A stretch of DNA of 7,133 nt from Myxococcales bacterium (GCA_027005175.1 JALTMC010000922.1:1-7133), one strand, 5' to 3'; positions 1-6,973 are shown, counted from the stretch's first letter. The notes: generated by a model from the sequence alone, not told the origin. Translations and numbers: made by a program.

Positions 1-258
<258 letters not shown>

Positions 259-305
259 AAAGTCAAGTGTTAACGCAGAAGAAACAAAGTACTTTTGCGT
301 AAAGC

Positions 306-354
306 GGCCAGGCTCTCCAGGATTTTGTTGTGGAGTGGCTCTGGTCGTTTTGTT
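306..354 (+). terminator. Hairpin followed by T-rich stretch; possible terminator after the RND gene
   Basis: GGCCAG (306-311) can pair with CTGGTC (341-346), with one G-U pair. Inside it CTCCA (315-319) pairs perfectly with TGGAG (331-335) around an 11-nt loop; internal loops separate the two stems. The next bases are GTTTTGTT. This could be a weak intrinsic terminator or attenuator between the RND gene and the ATPase, or the CTCCA/TGGAG dyad could be an operator. A second, weaker hairpin lies just upstream (273-281 with 292-300, one G-U pair) without a T tract. I see no convincing sigma70 promoter in 259-371, so the ATPase may be read through from upstream. Confidence 0.35.
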
Positions 355-371
355 ATGGGAGAAGTTCGAGT

Positions 372-464
372 ATGGAGAAGAAAGTTAACATCGAGAGTTC
401 TAATTCCTTTACCCCTGAGGGTGGACATAGATCCTCAAGCTTTGAAAAAGAGGTGAAAAAGTGA
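372..464 (+). CDS. Small 30-codon ORF overlapping the start of the P-type ATPase
   Basis: This ORF of 30 codons starts at ATG 372 and ends at a TGA (462-464) that overlaps the GTG start of the ATPase as GTGA. A good Shine-Dalgarno stretch, GGGAGAAG (357-364), lies 7 nt before the ATG. The product begins MEKKVNIESS and ends FEKEVKK. It is hydrophilic and charged, with two His/Ser-type residues near its middle and no membrane segment or cysteine. I recognise no family. The overlap is typical of translational coupling, so it may be a real microprotein or a leader whose translation sets ATPase expression (inference). An overlapping frame from ATG 355 to TGA 456 has no comparable ribosome-binding site. 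A chance ORF of this length is quite possible, so the call rests on the ribosome-binding site plus the overlap. Confidence 0.4.
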   Translation: MEKKVNIESSNSFTPEGGHRSSSFEKEVKK

Positions 465-2626
465 CGCAACAATCTTTCAAAATACGTGGGATGGATTGTG
501 CGGAAGAAGTCGCAACGCTCAAACATGAGGTAGGGCCTCTTGTCGGAGGAGAAGAGAACCTTGCGTTTGATTTGATTCAGGGAAAGATGATGGTAAAAGA
601 GCAAACACCATCCTCTCCTTCCGACATCATACAAGCCATCAAGCGGACAGGGATGTCAGCAAGCACATGGGAAGATCACCTCTCGCAAGAGAAAGGAGCT
701 CCCTCTTGGTGGGAGCAAAATAGCCGACACCTTATGGTGACGGTGAGTGGGGTATGCTTGCTCCTAGGGTTTCTCTATCATGCGAGCAAACACGGTGCCT
801 TCCATGCGTTTGCAGGCAGCAGTAGCTCCACTCATGCCTACCCTCTGTTGTCGCTCTTTTTGTATGCAGTTGCGATGATCTCAGGTGGGTGGTTTATTTA
901 CCCCAAAGCCCTTTTTGCCATACGACGATTCAGACCCGACATGAACTTGTTGATGACAATTGCTGTACTTGGTGCAGTCCTGATAGGAGAATGGCTGGAA
1001 GGGGCCATGGTGGTGTGGCTCTTTTCCATCGCATTGCTTCTTGAGTCGTGGAGTGTGGGGCGGGCAAGAAGAGCGATTCGCTCCTTGCTGGACCTCACAC
1101 CAACGATGGCTCGCTACATCTGTCCAAACGATGGAGACATCGAAGAAAAACCTGTGGAAGAGGTTCCTTTGGGAGCTACCGTTCTTGTTCGCCCAGGCGA
1201 AAAGATCCCTCTTGATGGAGTGCAAACCAAGGGAACAACCTTTGTGAACCAGGCCCCGATCACAGGAGAATCGATGCCGGTCTCGAAACAAGAGGGGAGC
1301 GAACTCTTTGCAGGAACCATAAATGGCGATGGCGCCATCGAAATGAAAGTCTCTCGAATCGCTGGAGACACAACCCTGGCTCGTATTATCCGTATGGTGG
1401 AAGAAGCCCAATCACGAAGGGCAAATAGTGAGCAGTGGGTAGAAACCTTCGCCCGTTACTACACCCCTTTGATGATGGGGTTTGCGGTAGTACTCGCAGT
1501 GGCTCCCCCCTTACTTGGATACGGCTCTTGGGAAGCCTGGTTTTATCAGGCTCTGGTCATCTTAGTGATTGCCTGCCCTTGCGCTCTCGTGATATCAACT
1601 CCTGTGAGTATCGTTGCAGGCCTCAGTTCAGCTGCACGTCAAGGTGTTTTGATCAAAGGAGGTATTTACCTAGAAGCTCCTGCCCGTATTAAAGTCTTTG
1701 CCGTAGACAAAACTGGAACACTCACTCGTGGAGAGCCAGAAGTCCAAACGATGGTTCCCTGGAATGAATACAATGACGAGGAACTTCTAGAGATCGCAAT
1801 GTCCTTAGAGTTACAAAGTGATCATCCTCTCGCCAAAGCGATACTTCAACAAGCCAAAAAAATGGGAATTGAAGCGTCGCCTGCCGAGAATTTCCAGATC
1901 ATCCAGGGAAAAGGAGCAGAGGGAGAATACAAAGGGCGATCCTTTTGGATCGGAAGCCATCGTATGCTTCACGAAAAGACAGAGGATCCCCCTGAGCTAC
2001 ACAAACAGGCGGAAGAGCTAGAAGCCCTAGGCCACACTGTCGTATTTGTCGGAAACGAGAAGCACATCTGTGGATTGATAAGTATCGCCGATACACTGCG
2101 AGCAGAAACAGTGAATGCAGTCGCTGCCCTCAAACAAGCAGGTGTGGAGAAAGTCTTAATGCTCACAGGAGATAACGAAGGGACAGCACAAACCATCGCC
2201 GCACAAAGCGGAATGGATGAGTACAAAGCCGAACTCCTTCCCGAAGGAAAAAAGAAGCATCTTGAAGAGCTGACTCAGACTCACAAATGGGTGGCCATGG
2301 TAGGAGATGGGATCAACGACGCCCCTGCAATGGCTGTAGCAAGTCTCAGTATCGCCATGGGAGCCGCAGGCTCCGATGCAGCGATCGAAACAGCAGATAT
2401 CGCCCTTATGTCCGATGACCTCAACAAACTCAGCTGGCTGGTCAAACACTCTCGTCGAACACTCTCCATTATCAAACAAAATATCAGCTTCGCGCTGGGA
2501 CTTAAGTTGCTTTTCATCATCCTGGCCTTGTGGGGAATTGCAACATTATGGATGGCGATCGCTGCCGATGCAGGCGCATCTCTTCTCGTCATCTTCAATG
2601 GTTTACGTCTATTACGGAGCGAATGA
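461..2626 (+). CDS. zntA: Zn2+/Cd2+/Pb2+-translocating P1B-type ATPase (ZntA/CadA type)
   Basis: This is a complete 721-residue heavy-metal P-type ATPase that would use ATP to export soft divalent cations from the cytoplasm to the periplasm; E. coli ZntA is of similar length (about 730). An N-terminal HMA domain (about 5-70) carries GMDCAEE with a single Cys13 instead of CxxC, a variant known in the ZntA/CadA group. Then come four membrane helices (about 91-107, 128-145, 160-176, 180-196), the actuator loop TGES (268-271), two helices with the metal-site motif CPC (372-374), the phosphorylated Asp416 in DKTGT, the P1B-specific HP motif (455-456), TGDN, and the hinge MVGDGINDAP (613-622). Two final helices hold Lys682 and Asp703, matching the ZntA residues Lys693 and Asp714 that mark Zn/Cd/Pb specificity rather than Cu. 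The loop between the first two helices is His- and Ser-rich (HASKHGAFHAF). The GTG start is preceded by AGAGGTG (449-455). The His-rich gene follows after 50 nt, probably in the same operon. No metal regulator gene is visible. The class is very secure; the exact ion is not. Confidence 0.96.
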   Translation: MTQQSFKIRGMDCAEEVATLKHEVGPLVGGEENLAFDLIQGKMMVKEQTPSSPSDIIQAIKRTGMSASTWEDHLSQEKGAPSWWEQNSRHLMVTVSGVCLLLGFLYHASKHGAFHAFAGSSSSTHAYPLLSLFLYAVAMISGGWFIYPKALFAIRRFRPDMNLLMTIAVLGAVLIGEWLEGAMVVWLFSIALLLESWSVGRARRAIRSLLDLTPTMARYICPNDGDIEEKPVEEVPLGATVLVRPGEKIPLDGVQTKGTTFVNQAPITGESMPVSKQEGSELFAGTINGDGAIEMKVSRIAGDTTLARIIRMVEEAQSRRANSEQWVETFARYYTPLMMGFAVVLAVAPPLLGYGSWEAWFYQALVILVIACPCALVISTPVSIVAGLSSAARQGVLIKGGIYLEAPARIKVFAVDKTGTLTRGEPEVQTMVPWNEYNDEELLEIAMSLELQSDHPLAKAILQQAKKMGIEASPAENFQIIQGKGAEGEYKGRSFWIGSHRMLHEKTEDPPELHKQAEELEALGHTVVFVGNEKHICGLISIADTLRAETVNAVAALKQAGVEKVLMLTGDNEGTAQTIAAQSGMDEYKAELLPEGKKKHLEELTQTHKWVAMVGDGINDAPAMAVASLSIAMGAAGSDAAIETADIALMSDDLNKLSWLVKHSRRTLSIIKQNISFALGLKLLFIILALWGIATLWMAIAADAGASLLVIFNGLRLLRSE

Positions 2627-2641
2627 TGGACCTCATCATTC
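2621..2641 (+). other. Perfect 8-bp hairpin across the ATPase stop codon
   Basis: GAATGATG (2621-2628) and CATCATTC (2634-2641) form a perfect 8-bp stem with a 5-nt loop. The TGA stop (2624-2626) lies in the left arm. There is no T run after it, so it is not a standard terminator. It sits between the ATPase and the His-rich gene and ends 20 nt before that gene's ribosome-binding site. It could stabilise or separate the two parts of the transcript, or be chance. Confidence 0.45.
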
Positions 2642-2676
2642 AGCAAAGGCCAAACTCACACAAAAGGAGTGTCATT

Positions 2677-3117
2677 ATGATACGACAAAATCGAACCCTT
2701 TTTATCCTTCTCAGCATGCTTTTTTCCCTGTCCTTAGCGGCAAACTTTGGATGCAAACAAAAAGCAGGAAAAAAAACCGTCAAAAAGAGTTCATCCAAAG
2801 CTCTCAACCAAGCCAAAAAAGGTGATGGCCACAAGGGCCATGACCACAGCCATAAAAAAGGTGATGGGCACAAGGGCCACGACCACAGCCATAAAGGTCA
2901 CGACCATAAAAAAGGTGATGGGCACAAGGACCACGACCACAGCCATAAGAAAGGTGATGGCCACAAGGGTCATGACCACAGCCATAAGAAAGGTGATGGC
3001 CACAAGGGGCACGACCACAGCCATAAGAAAGGTGATGGCCACAAGGGGCACGACCACAGCCATAAGAAAGGTGATGGCCACAAGGGTCATGACCACAACC
3101 ACCCCTCAAAGAGGTAG
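2677..3117 (+). CDS. Secreted or lipoprotein-like histidine-rich repeat protein, probable metal binder
   Basis: This gene encodes 146 residues starting at ATG 2677; a strong ribosome-binding site AAAAGGAG (2662-2669) sits 7 nt upstream, which fixes this start over longer in-frame options that run into the ATPase gene. Residues 1-25 form a signal peptide: basic Arg3 and Arg6, a hydrophobic core from Leu8 to about Ala21, then NFGC with Cys26. The sequence before Cys26 is not a canonical lipobox, so either lipidation at Cys26 or ordinary cleavage near Ala21 is possible. A Lys/Ser-rich spacer (27-46) leads to seven copies of KKGDGHKGHDHSH plus one partial KGHDH (47-142), with a short PSKR tail. 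By my count 30 of 146 residues are His, all in the repeats. Such stretches bind Zn, Ni, Co or Cu in known His-rich proteins. Its place 50 nt after a Zn/Cd-type ATPase suggests a periplasmic metal sponge or carrier that takes up ions delivered by the ATPase (inference). I know no named family with exactly this unit. Confidence 0.85.
   Translation: MIRQNRTLFILLSMLFSLSLAANFGCKQKAGKKTVKKSSSKALNQAKKGDGHKGHDHSHKKGDGHKGHDHSHKGHDHKKGDGHKDHDHSHKKGDGHKGHDHSHKKGDGHKGHDHSHKKGDGHKGHDHSHKKGDGHKGHDHNHPSKR
2815..3102 (+). repeat. 39-bp tandem repeat array (7 full units plus one 15-bp partial)
   Basis: Full units begin at 2815, 2854, 2908, 2947, 2986, 3025 and 3064; a 15-bp partial unit sits at 2893-2907 after the second. 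The units at 2986 and 3025 are identical over all 39 bases and the others differ at only a few mostly silent positions, so the array grew by recent duplication. One unit (2908) has KDHDH in place of KGHDH and the last has HNH in place of HSH. The unit is a multiple of three, which also keeps other frames open on both strands; those frames are artefacts of the repeat. Confidence 0.95.
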
Positions 3118-3420
3118 AGAGCAGCATCTCGCCCTTCCGCGCTTTACTACGACGCGACAATCCACTCCTGACATTCCGCACTGAACAAATGAATCTTTGG
3201 GATTACTCGAAAAAGTCCTTGTTTTTCAAGGCGCATTTTTGCTGGACATTGCGATGCTTCGATCGTGGAGTTGACATAACAAAGCACTACCGTCATCGAA
3301 GGTATTTATTTTATCAAGATATTTCACGCAATTAGACTCAGTTCATTTGTTCAGTGTGCGGAACGTCGGTAGAACTCTCTTCAGAGGACTTACCAGAGTA
3401 GAGATACCGCAAATCGACAG
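3118..3420. other. Intergenic stretch between convergent genes
   Basis: About 300 bases without a supported gene separate the His-rich gene from the convergent CHAT-Clp gene. They hold the inverted-repeat element described separately, a small hairpin CCTTG-TTTTT-CAAGG (3217-3231), and a TTGACA (3271-3276) with no matching -10 box. A 48-codon frame (3189-3335, + strand) lies inside the inverted-repeat element but has no ribosome-binding site. No tRNA or other known RNA is recognisable. Confidence 0.6.
3165..3372. repeat. Imperfect inverted-repeat element, about 0.2 kb (MITE-like or fold-back)
   Basis: The left arm 3170-3193 (GACATTCCGCAC then TGAACAAATGAA) is matched in reverse complement by 3342-3367, with one mismatch and a 2-nt insertion. 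Weaker complementarity continues both outward (about 3165 and 3372) and inward: ATTACTCGAAAAAGTCCTTG near 3202-3221 resembles the reverse complement of about 3315-3334. A nested 7-bp pair, CTTCGAT (3257-3263) and ATCGAAG (3295-3301), lies near the centre. The whole stretch could therefore fold into a long imperfect hairpin. This is the structure of miniature inverted-repeat elements and of some dispersed intergenic repeats. I see no clear target-site duplication at the ends and no transposase. It could also be a structured RNA. Confidence 0.6.
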
Positions 3421-3445
3421 CCCCGAACTTGAGTGCGGGGTTTTT
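3421..3445 (+). terminator. Rho-independent terminator for the + strand metal cluster
   Basis: CCCCG (3421-3425) pairs with CGGGG (3436-3440), with partial extra pairing of ACT with AGT inside, and is followed at once by TTTTT (3441-3445) and then AGTTTT. On the - strand the T run is absent downstream of the stem, so it works for + strand transcription, that is the ATPase/His-rich unit about 300 bases upstream. It overlaps the TAA stop of the convergent CHAT-Clp gene by two bases (3444-3445). Confidence 0.65.
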
Positions 3446-6400
3446 AGTTTTCGACGGGGATTTTGGGGCTGGAGCGGGTGAAGGAGGGGAGAGCGGCGGT
3501 TTCGAGGATCTTGAGTTTGGGTTCATCATCAATCAGGCAAAACTGAACCCGCAGGGTATCTTTGGATTGTTTTGTCATGGAGCCCAGGATCAACTGGCTA
3601 AGGGGCCTTGCAACAGCGCGTTCAAGCTTACGAATAAAGGGCCTCGCCCCCATCGCTGGATCCATCGATTGTCGAACCAGATAAAGCAAAGCATCTTCGT
3701 CAGCACTGAGATATACATTCTGTTGGAGAGCGCGTTCTGCCAGCTCCTCAAAACGCAGTCGTGCGATTTGCAACAGTGTTTCTTCAGACAGTGGTTTGAA
3801 CAAGACGATCTCATCAATGCGATTGACAAACTCGGGTCGGAAGTGTTGAAGAAGCTCCCGTTCGACCTCTGTTTGCGGGAAGACGCCTTCTTCGCTTGTT
3901 TGGAATCCAAGAGTACGGCGATGTCGCCAGAACCGATCACCAAAGACATTGGAGGTCAGGATAAAGACAGCGTGTCGTCCATCGACAGTGCGTCCCAAGG
4001 AGTCGGTCAGGCGACCGTCTTCAAAGAGTTGAAGAAACAAGTCGAGGACCTCGGTGTGAGCCTTTTCGATCTCATCGAGTAGCACAACACTGTAGGGGCG
4101 ATGGTGAAGTTGAGATAGGACTTGATTGTCCTCTCCATAGCCCACATAACCCGGAGGAGCCCCCAGCATCTTAGCCGAACTGTGCTTCTCTGAGAATTCG
4201 GACATATCGAGTCGAATCAGCGCACTCTCATCACCAAACAACTCATTGGCGAGAGAGCGACACAGCTCTGTTTTCCCTACACCACTCGGCCCAATAAACA
4301 TCATCACGGCGGTGGGCCGACCATCTCGTTTGAGTCCAGCGCGTCCCAATTGAACCGCTTCACTCGCAGCTTTAACAGCGACCTCTTGACCGATAACACG
4401 TTGTTCGAGTCGTTTGTCGAGTTCCAACAAACGCTGGCCTTCTTCGCGTGAGATCTCACCCACAGGAATACCTGTCCAGTCTGAAAGCACCTTGTAGATG
4501 GTATTCTCCGAGACCACTGGACAAGAAGTAAGCGTGCGAATTTTACCTTCGGGTGTGAGCATCGAAGAGATGGCACCGCGCAGTTGGACAAGAGCACAAG
4601 CTTCATCAATTAAGTCAAACGCCTTGTCAGGCAACCGACGATCAGGAAGGTAGCGCACCGCCAGTTCAACTGCGAGATCAAGAACTTCCTCAGGAATAGC
4701 GACGTTGTGATGTTCTTCGTAACCAAAGCGTGAACCCTGCAAGATCTCCAGTGTATCTTCGACAGAAGGCTCTTCGAGGAAAAGAGGATGAAAGCGACGC
4801 TCCAGGGCTGCATCTTTCTCGATATAGCGACGGTACTCTGTGGGTGTGGTCGCTCCGATACATCGGAGTTCACCACGAGCCAAAGAAGGCTTCAGAATAT
4901 TAGCCGCGTCCAATGTTCCTTGATGGGTCTCACCCGCTCCAACGATGGTGTGAAATTCATCGAGAAACAAGATCACTTCGGGGTGGTCGTGAGCTTCTCG
5001 AATCACCTGAGTGAGACGCTCTTCAAAGTCACCACGATACCGAGTACCAGCGACAAGACTGGAAAGAGACAACTCAATCAACCGGCGTCCACGAAGCTCT
5101 TCAGGAACAGCACCGGCTACGATTCGTTGGGCTAGACCTTCGATCAATGCGGTCTTTCCAACACCAGCATCACCGATAATCAATGGATTATTTTTGAAAC
5201 GACGCAACAAGATCTGGGCCAATCGCATCAGCTCTTCTGCACGGCCCGTAAGGGGGGGTAGCTTGCCTTCACGAGCCAGCTGGGTCAGATCACGCCCATA
5301 GCGTTCGATGGTTGGGGTCTCACCTGTCGAGCGGCTTTGTGCCTGCCCAGCCTCACCACGCAATAAGCGATCATAGAGCTTTTGTGGATCAGCCCCCATT
5401 TTCTTGAGGACCTCAAACGCCAAACCTTCACCGCTTCGCAAGATGGCGGCCAAAAGATGACGCTCCCGCACCACTTTCTCGCTGTCTTTGCGTGCATTCA
5501 TCTCAGCATTTTTAAGAGCGCGTGCACAGCGCTGAGTGGGCAGGATCTTGGCATCCAAGGAGGCATGACCAAAGCCTAACGCATAGCGGATCGTGTCCCG
5601 TACTTTTTTGGGTTCAAACCCAGAAGACTCCAGCAAGGCACGTGTCACACCGCCAGGACATTTGGTGAGACCGATGAAAAGGTGAGGTGTACGGATAAAG
5701 TCTTGGCGAAGATTTTTTGCTTCCATCAAGGCGATGCCAATCGCTTGTTCGAGATCAAAGTCATACTCTAGCACGCCATCACCCGTTAAATTCGGGTCTA
5801 TCGGTTTTTGTGGCAACTCATGCTTGGAACCTGTCGTGGTCATTGGGCTCTCTCCCGTAGGAGAGCTAAATCCAGCAGCCGCTGGCTCCAAGGACCGTTG
5901 GGAAGAGACCTCTTGGTGTTGTGGTGATGTTTCAAACAACAAAGCGCCGGGGTTGCCAAAGAACACAAAGGAAGACCATGCGGGGTCATTGGGGTTGCGA
6001 GCCAGGAATCGTTGGCGTGCATTCACCAGTGCTTCCGCAGGAGACATTCCCTCCATGAGAAGCTGGTAATAGTCACCGATCATCTGACGACCACCCGGTG
6101 TAAAGTTGGGTCGCAAAGAGACAACCACACCTTGTACGCCTCGCTCCAACAAGCTCGACGCAAAAGAAACAGCAGCGGCAGAGGGATTATGTTCGGTGTT
6201 GGGGGCCTGTCCCAAATGCAAGAAAGCCCACACGCGATGGGGTGCAGTGAAACGCAACGATTGTGGAGAGAGAGAACCTTCTTGCAAAGGTATTTTCGCA
6301 CCATCAGCCGCATGAAAGGACGCCCGAGCTGAGATATGCCACAACAAGCTGTGGTCGTTGTTCCCTGGAGATAAGACATGTTCCAATTCCTGCAACGTCA

Positions 6401-6956
6401 GGCTGTCCTCGCACAATCGGAGATGTGACTGACGTGTAGGAAGACTGTCGACAAGATAGTCGATCTCACGCTGTGATGGAGAGAAATCACCCAAAGGATC
6501 GGCACAAAGAGCGATCTTGAGTTGTTCTCCACCGACTCCTTTATGCTCACCACTGTCTTTGTCACGACCTGGTTCAAACCAGCTTGGGAGACGACCCATC
6601 GGAAACTGCATACCCAAGAATTGTTCGCCATCGTGCAAGACTTCCCAAGGAAACAACGGGTCTCCACCATAGATAGCGAGAGGGGAATGGTTTCGTTCAA
6701 ATAAGGCGTGTAGTTCTTCGGGAATAACGAGTTGGTAGAGAGCCTGGCCCACTTCCTGTAGGCTGGGTCCAGTGTTGTGTTGCCGTTCCGACATACGATA
6801 AACTTGTGCAGTCAGAGTCTGAAGCTCGGCCAAATTGTAGTCACTCAGTTCTCGTCTGAACTCCATAGAGCCCAAACCAGGTCCCGCATACCAGCGGTAG
6901 CGAAACAGTGACCCTTTTCTGACGAAATGAAGCCGGGGTGTTTGTATTGCCATCAC
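3444..6956 (-). CDS. CHAT domain-Clp/Hsp100 AAA+ unfoldase fusion (ClpC-like, no middle domain)
   Basis: The 1170-residue protein starts at GTG 6956; the ATG right after it (6953) is just as likely, and no strong ribosome-binding site is seen for either. Domains in order: a CHAT (caspase-like) domain, about 60-341, with LFPWEVLHDG (101-110) and a typical C-terminal half ending in DPAWSSFVFFGNPGALLF; a Ser/Pro-rich linker (342-395); a double Clp N-domain (about 398-463 and 471-532); AAA+ 1 with Walker A GDAGVGKT (595-602), pore tyrosine Tyr640, Walker B VILFLDE (Asp666, Glu667) and arginine fingers in ALERRF; AAA+ 2 with Walker A GPSGVGKT (889-896), pore loop GYVGY (936-940), Walker B VVLLDE (Asp961, Glu962), Arg1046 and sensor-2 GARP (1103-1106). 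The ATPase parts look fully active and should thread proteins through a hexameric ring. Only about 20 residues (795-815) stand where ClpB/ClpC have the middle domain. LGF (1016-1018) sits where ClpC/ClpA carry the ClpP-docking tripeptide. At the CHAT catalytic sites I see Arg211 for His and Gly249 for Cys, so that domain is probably not a protease. ClpB-type disaggregase is a poorer fit. The substrate is unknown. Confidence 0.93.
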   Translation of the reverse strand: MMAIQTPRLHFVRKGSLFRYRWYAGPGLGSMEFRRELSDYNLAELQTLTAQVYRMSERQHNTGPSLQEVGQALYQLVIPEELHALFERNHSPLAIYGGDPLFPWEVLHDGEQFLGMQFPMGRLPSWFEPGRDKDSGEHKGVGGEQLKIALCADPLGDFSPSQREIDYLVDSLPTRQSHLRLCEDSLTLQELEHVLSPGNNDHSLLWHISARASFHAADGAKIPLQEGSLSPQSLRFTAPHRVWAFLHLGQAPNTEHNPSAAAVSFASSLLERGVQGVVVSLRPNFTPGGRQMIGDYYQLLMEGMSPAEALVNARQRFLARNPNDPAWSSFVFFGNPGALLFETSPQHQEVSSQRSLEPAAAGFSSPTGESPMTTTGSKHELPQKPIDPNLTGDGVLEYDFDLEQAIGIALMEAKNLRQDFIRTPHLFIGLTKCPGGVTRALLESSGFEPKKVRDTIRYALGFGHASLDAKILPTQRCARALKNAEMNARKDSEKVVRERHLLAAILRSGEGLAFEVLKKMGADPQKLYDRLLRGEAGQAQSRSTGETPTIERYGRDLTQLAREGKLPPLTGRAEELMRLAQILLRRFKNNPLIIGDAGVGKTALIEGLAQRIVAGAVPEELRGRRLIELSLSSLVAGTRYRGDFEERLTQVIREAHDHPEVILFLDEFHTIVGAGETHQGTLDAANILKPSLARGELRCIGATTPTEYRRYIEKDAALERRFHPLFLEEPSVEDTLEILQGSRFGYEEHHNVAIPEEVLDLAVELAVRYLPDRRLPDKAFDLIDEACALVQLRGAISSMLTPEGKIRTLTSCPVVSENTIYKVLSDWTGIPVGEISREEGQRLLELDKRLEQRVIGQEVAVKAASEAVQLGRAGLKRDGRPTAVMMFIGPSGVGKTELCRSLANELFGDESALIRLDMSEFSEKHSSAKMLGAPPGYVGYGEDNQVLSQLHHRPYSVVLLDEIEKAHTEVLDLFLQLFEDGRLTDSLGRTVDGRHAVFILTSNVFGDRFWRHRRTLGFQTSEEGVFPQTEVERELLQHFRPEFVNRIDEIVLFKPLSEETLLQIARLRFEELAERALQQNVYLSADEDALLYLVRQSMDPAMGARPFIRKLERAVARPLSQLILGSMTKQSKDTLRVQFCLIDDEPKLKILETAALPSFTRSSPKIPVEN

Positions 6957-6973
6957 AATCGCCGCGTTACAAG

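Noticed and set aside
315-360. MerR-type promoter for the ATPase
   Set aside because: A TTGTTG and a TGTTAT with a long spacer can be picked out, but the spacer lacks the dyad expected for ZntR/MerR-type operators.
881-1411. Antisense frames within the P-type ATPase gene
   Set aside because: The sense strand encodes uninterrupted P1B ATPase motifs; the antisense products look like nothing known.
2530-2676. Longer upstream start for the His-rich protein inside the ATPase gene
   Set aside because: The in-frame extension overlaps the conserved ATPase end and lacks a ribosome-binding site. ATG 2677 has AAAAGGAG at 7 nt and begins a clear signal peptide.
2815-3102. CRISPR-like array
   Set aside because: The 39-bp units are contiguous without unique spacers and encode a protein in frame.
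2747-3184. Other long open frames across the His-rich repeats on both strands
   Set aside because: A 39-bp repeat without stops keeps every frame open; these products are low-complexity artefacts. Only the frame from 2677 has a ribosome-binding site and signal peptide.
3189-3335. 48-codon ORF in the inverted-repeat element
   Set aside because: It starts inside the left arm without a ribosome-binding site, and a frame of this length can arise by chance. I keep it only as a note.
3429-4082. 217-codon open frame on the + strand
   Set aside because: It lies wholly antisense to conserved AAA+ 2 sequence of the CHAT-Clp gene and has no recognisable domain.
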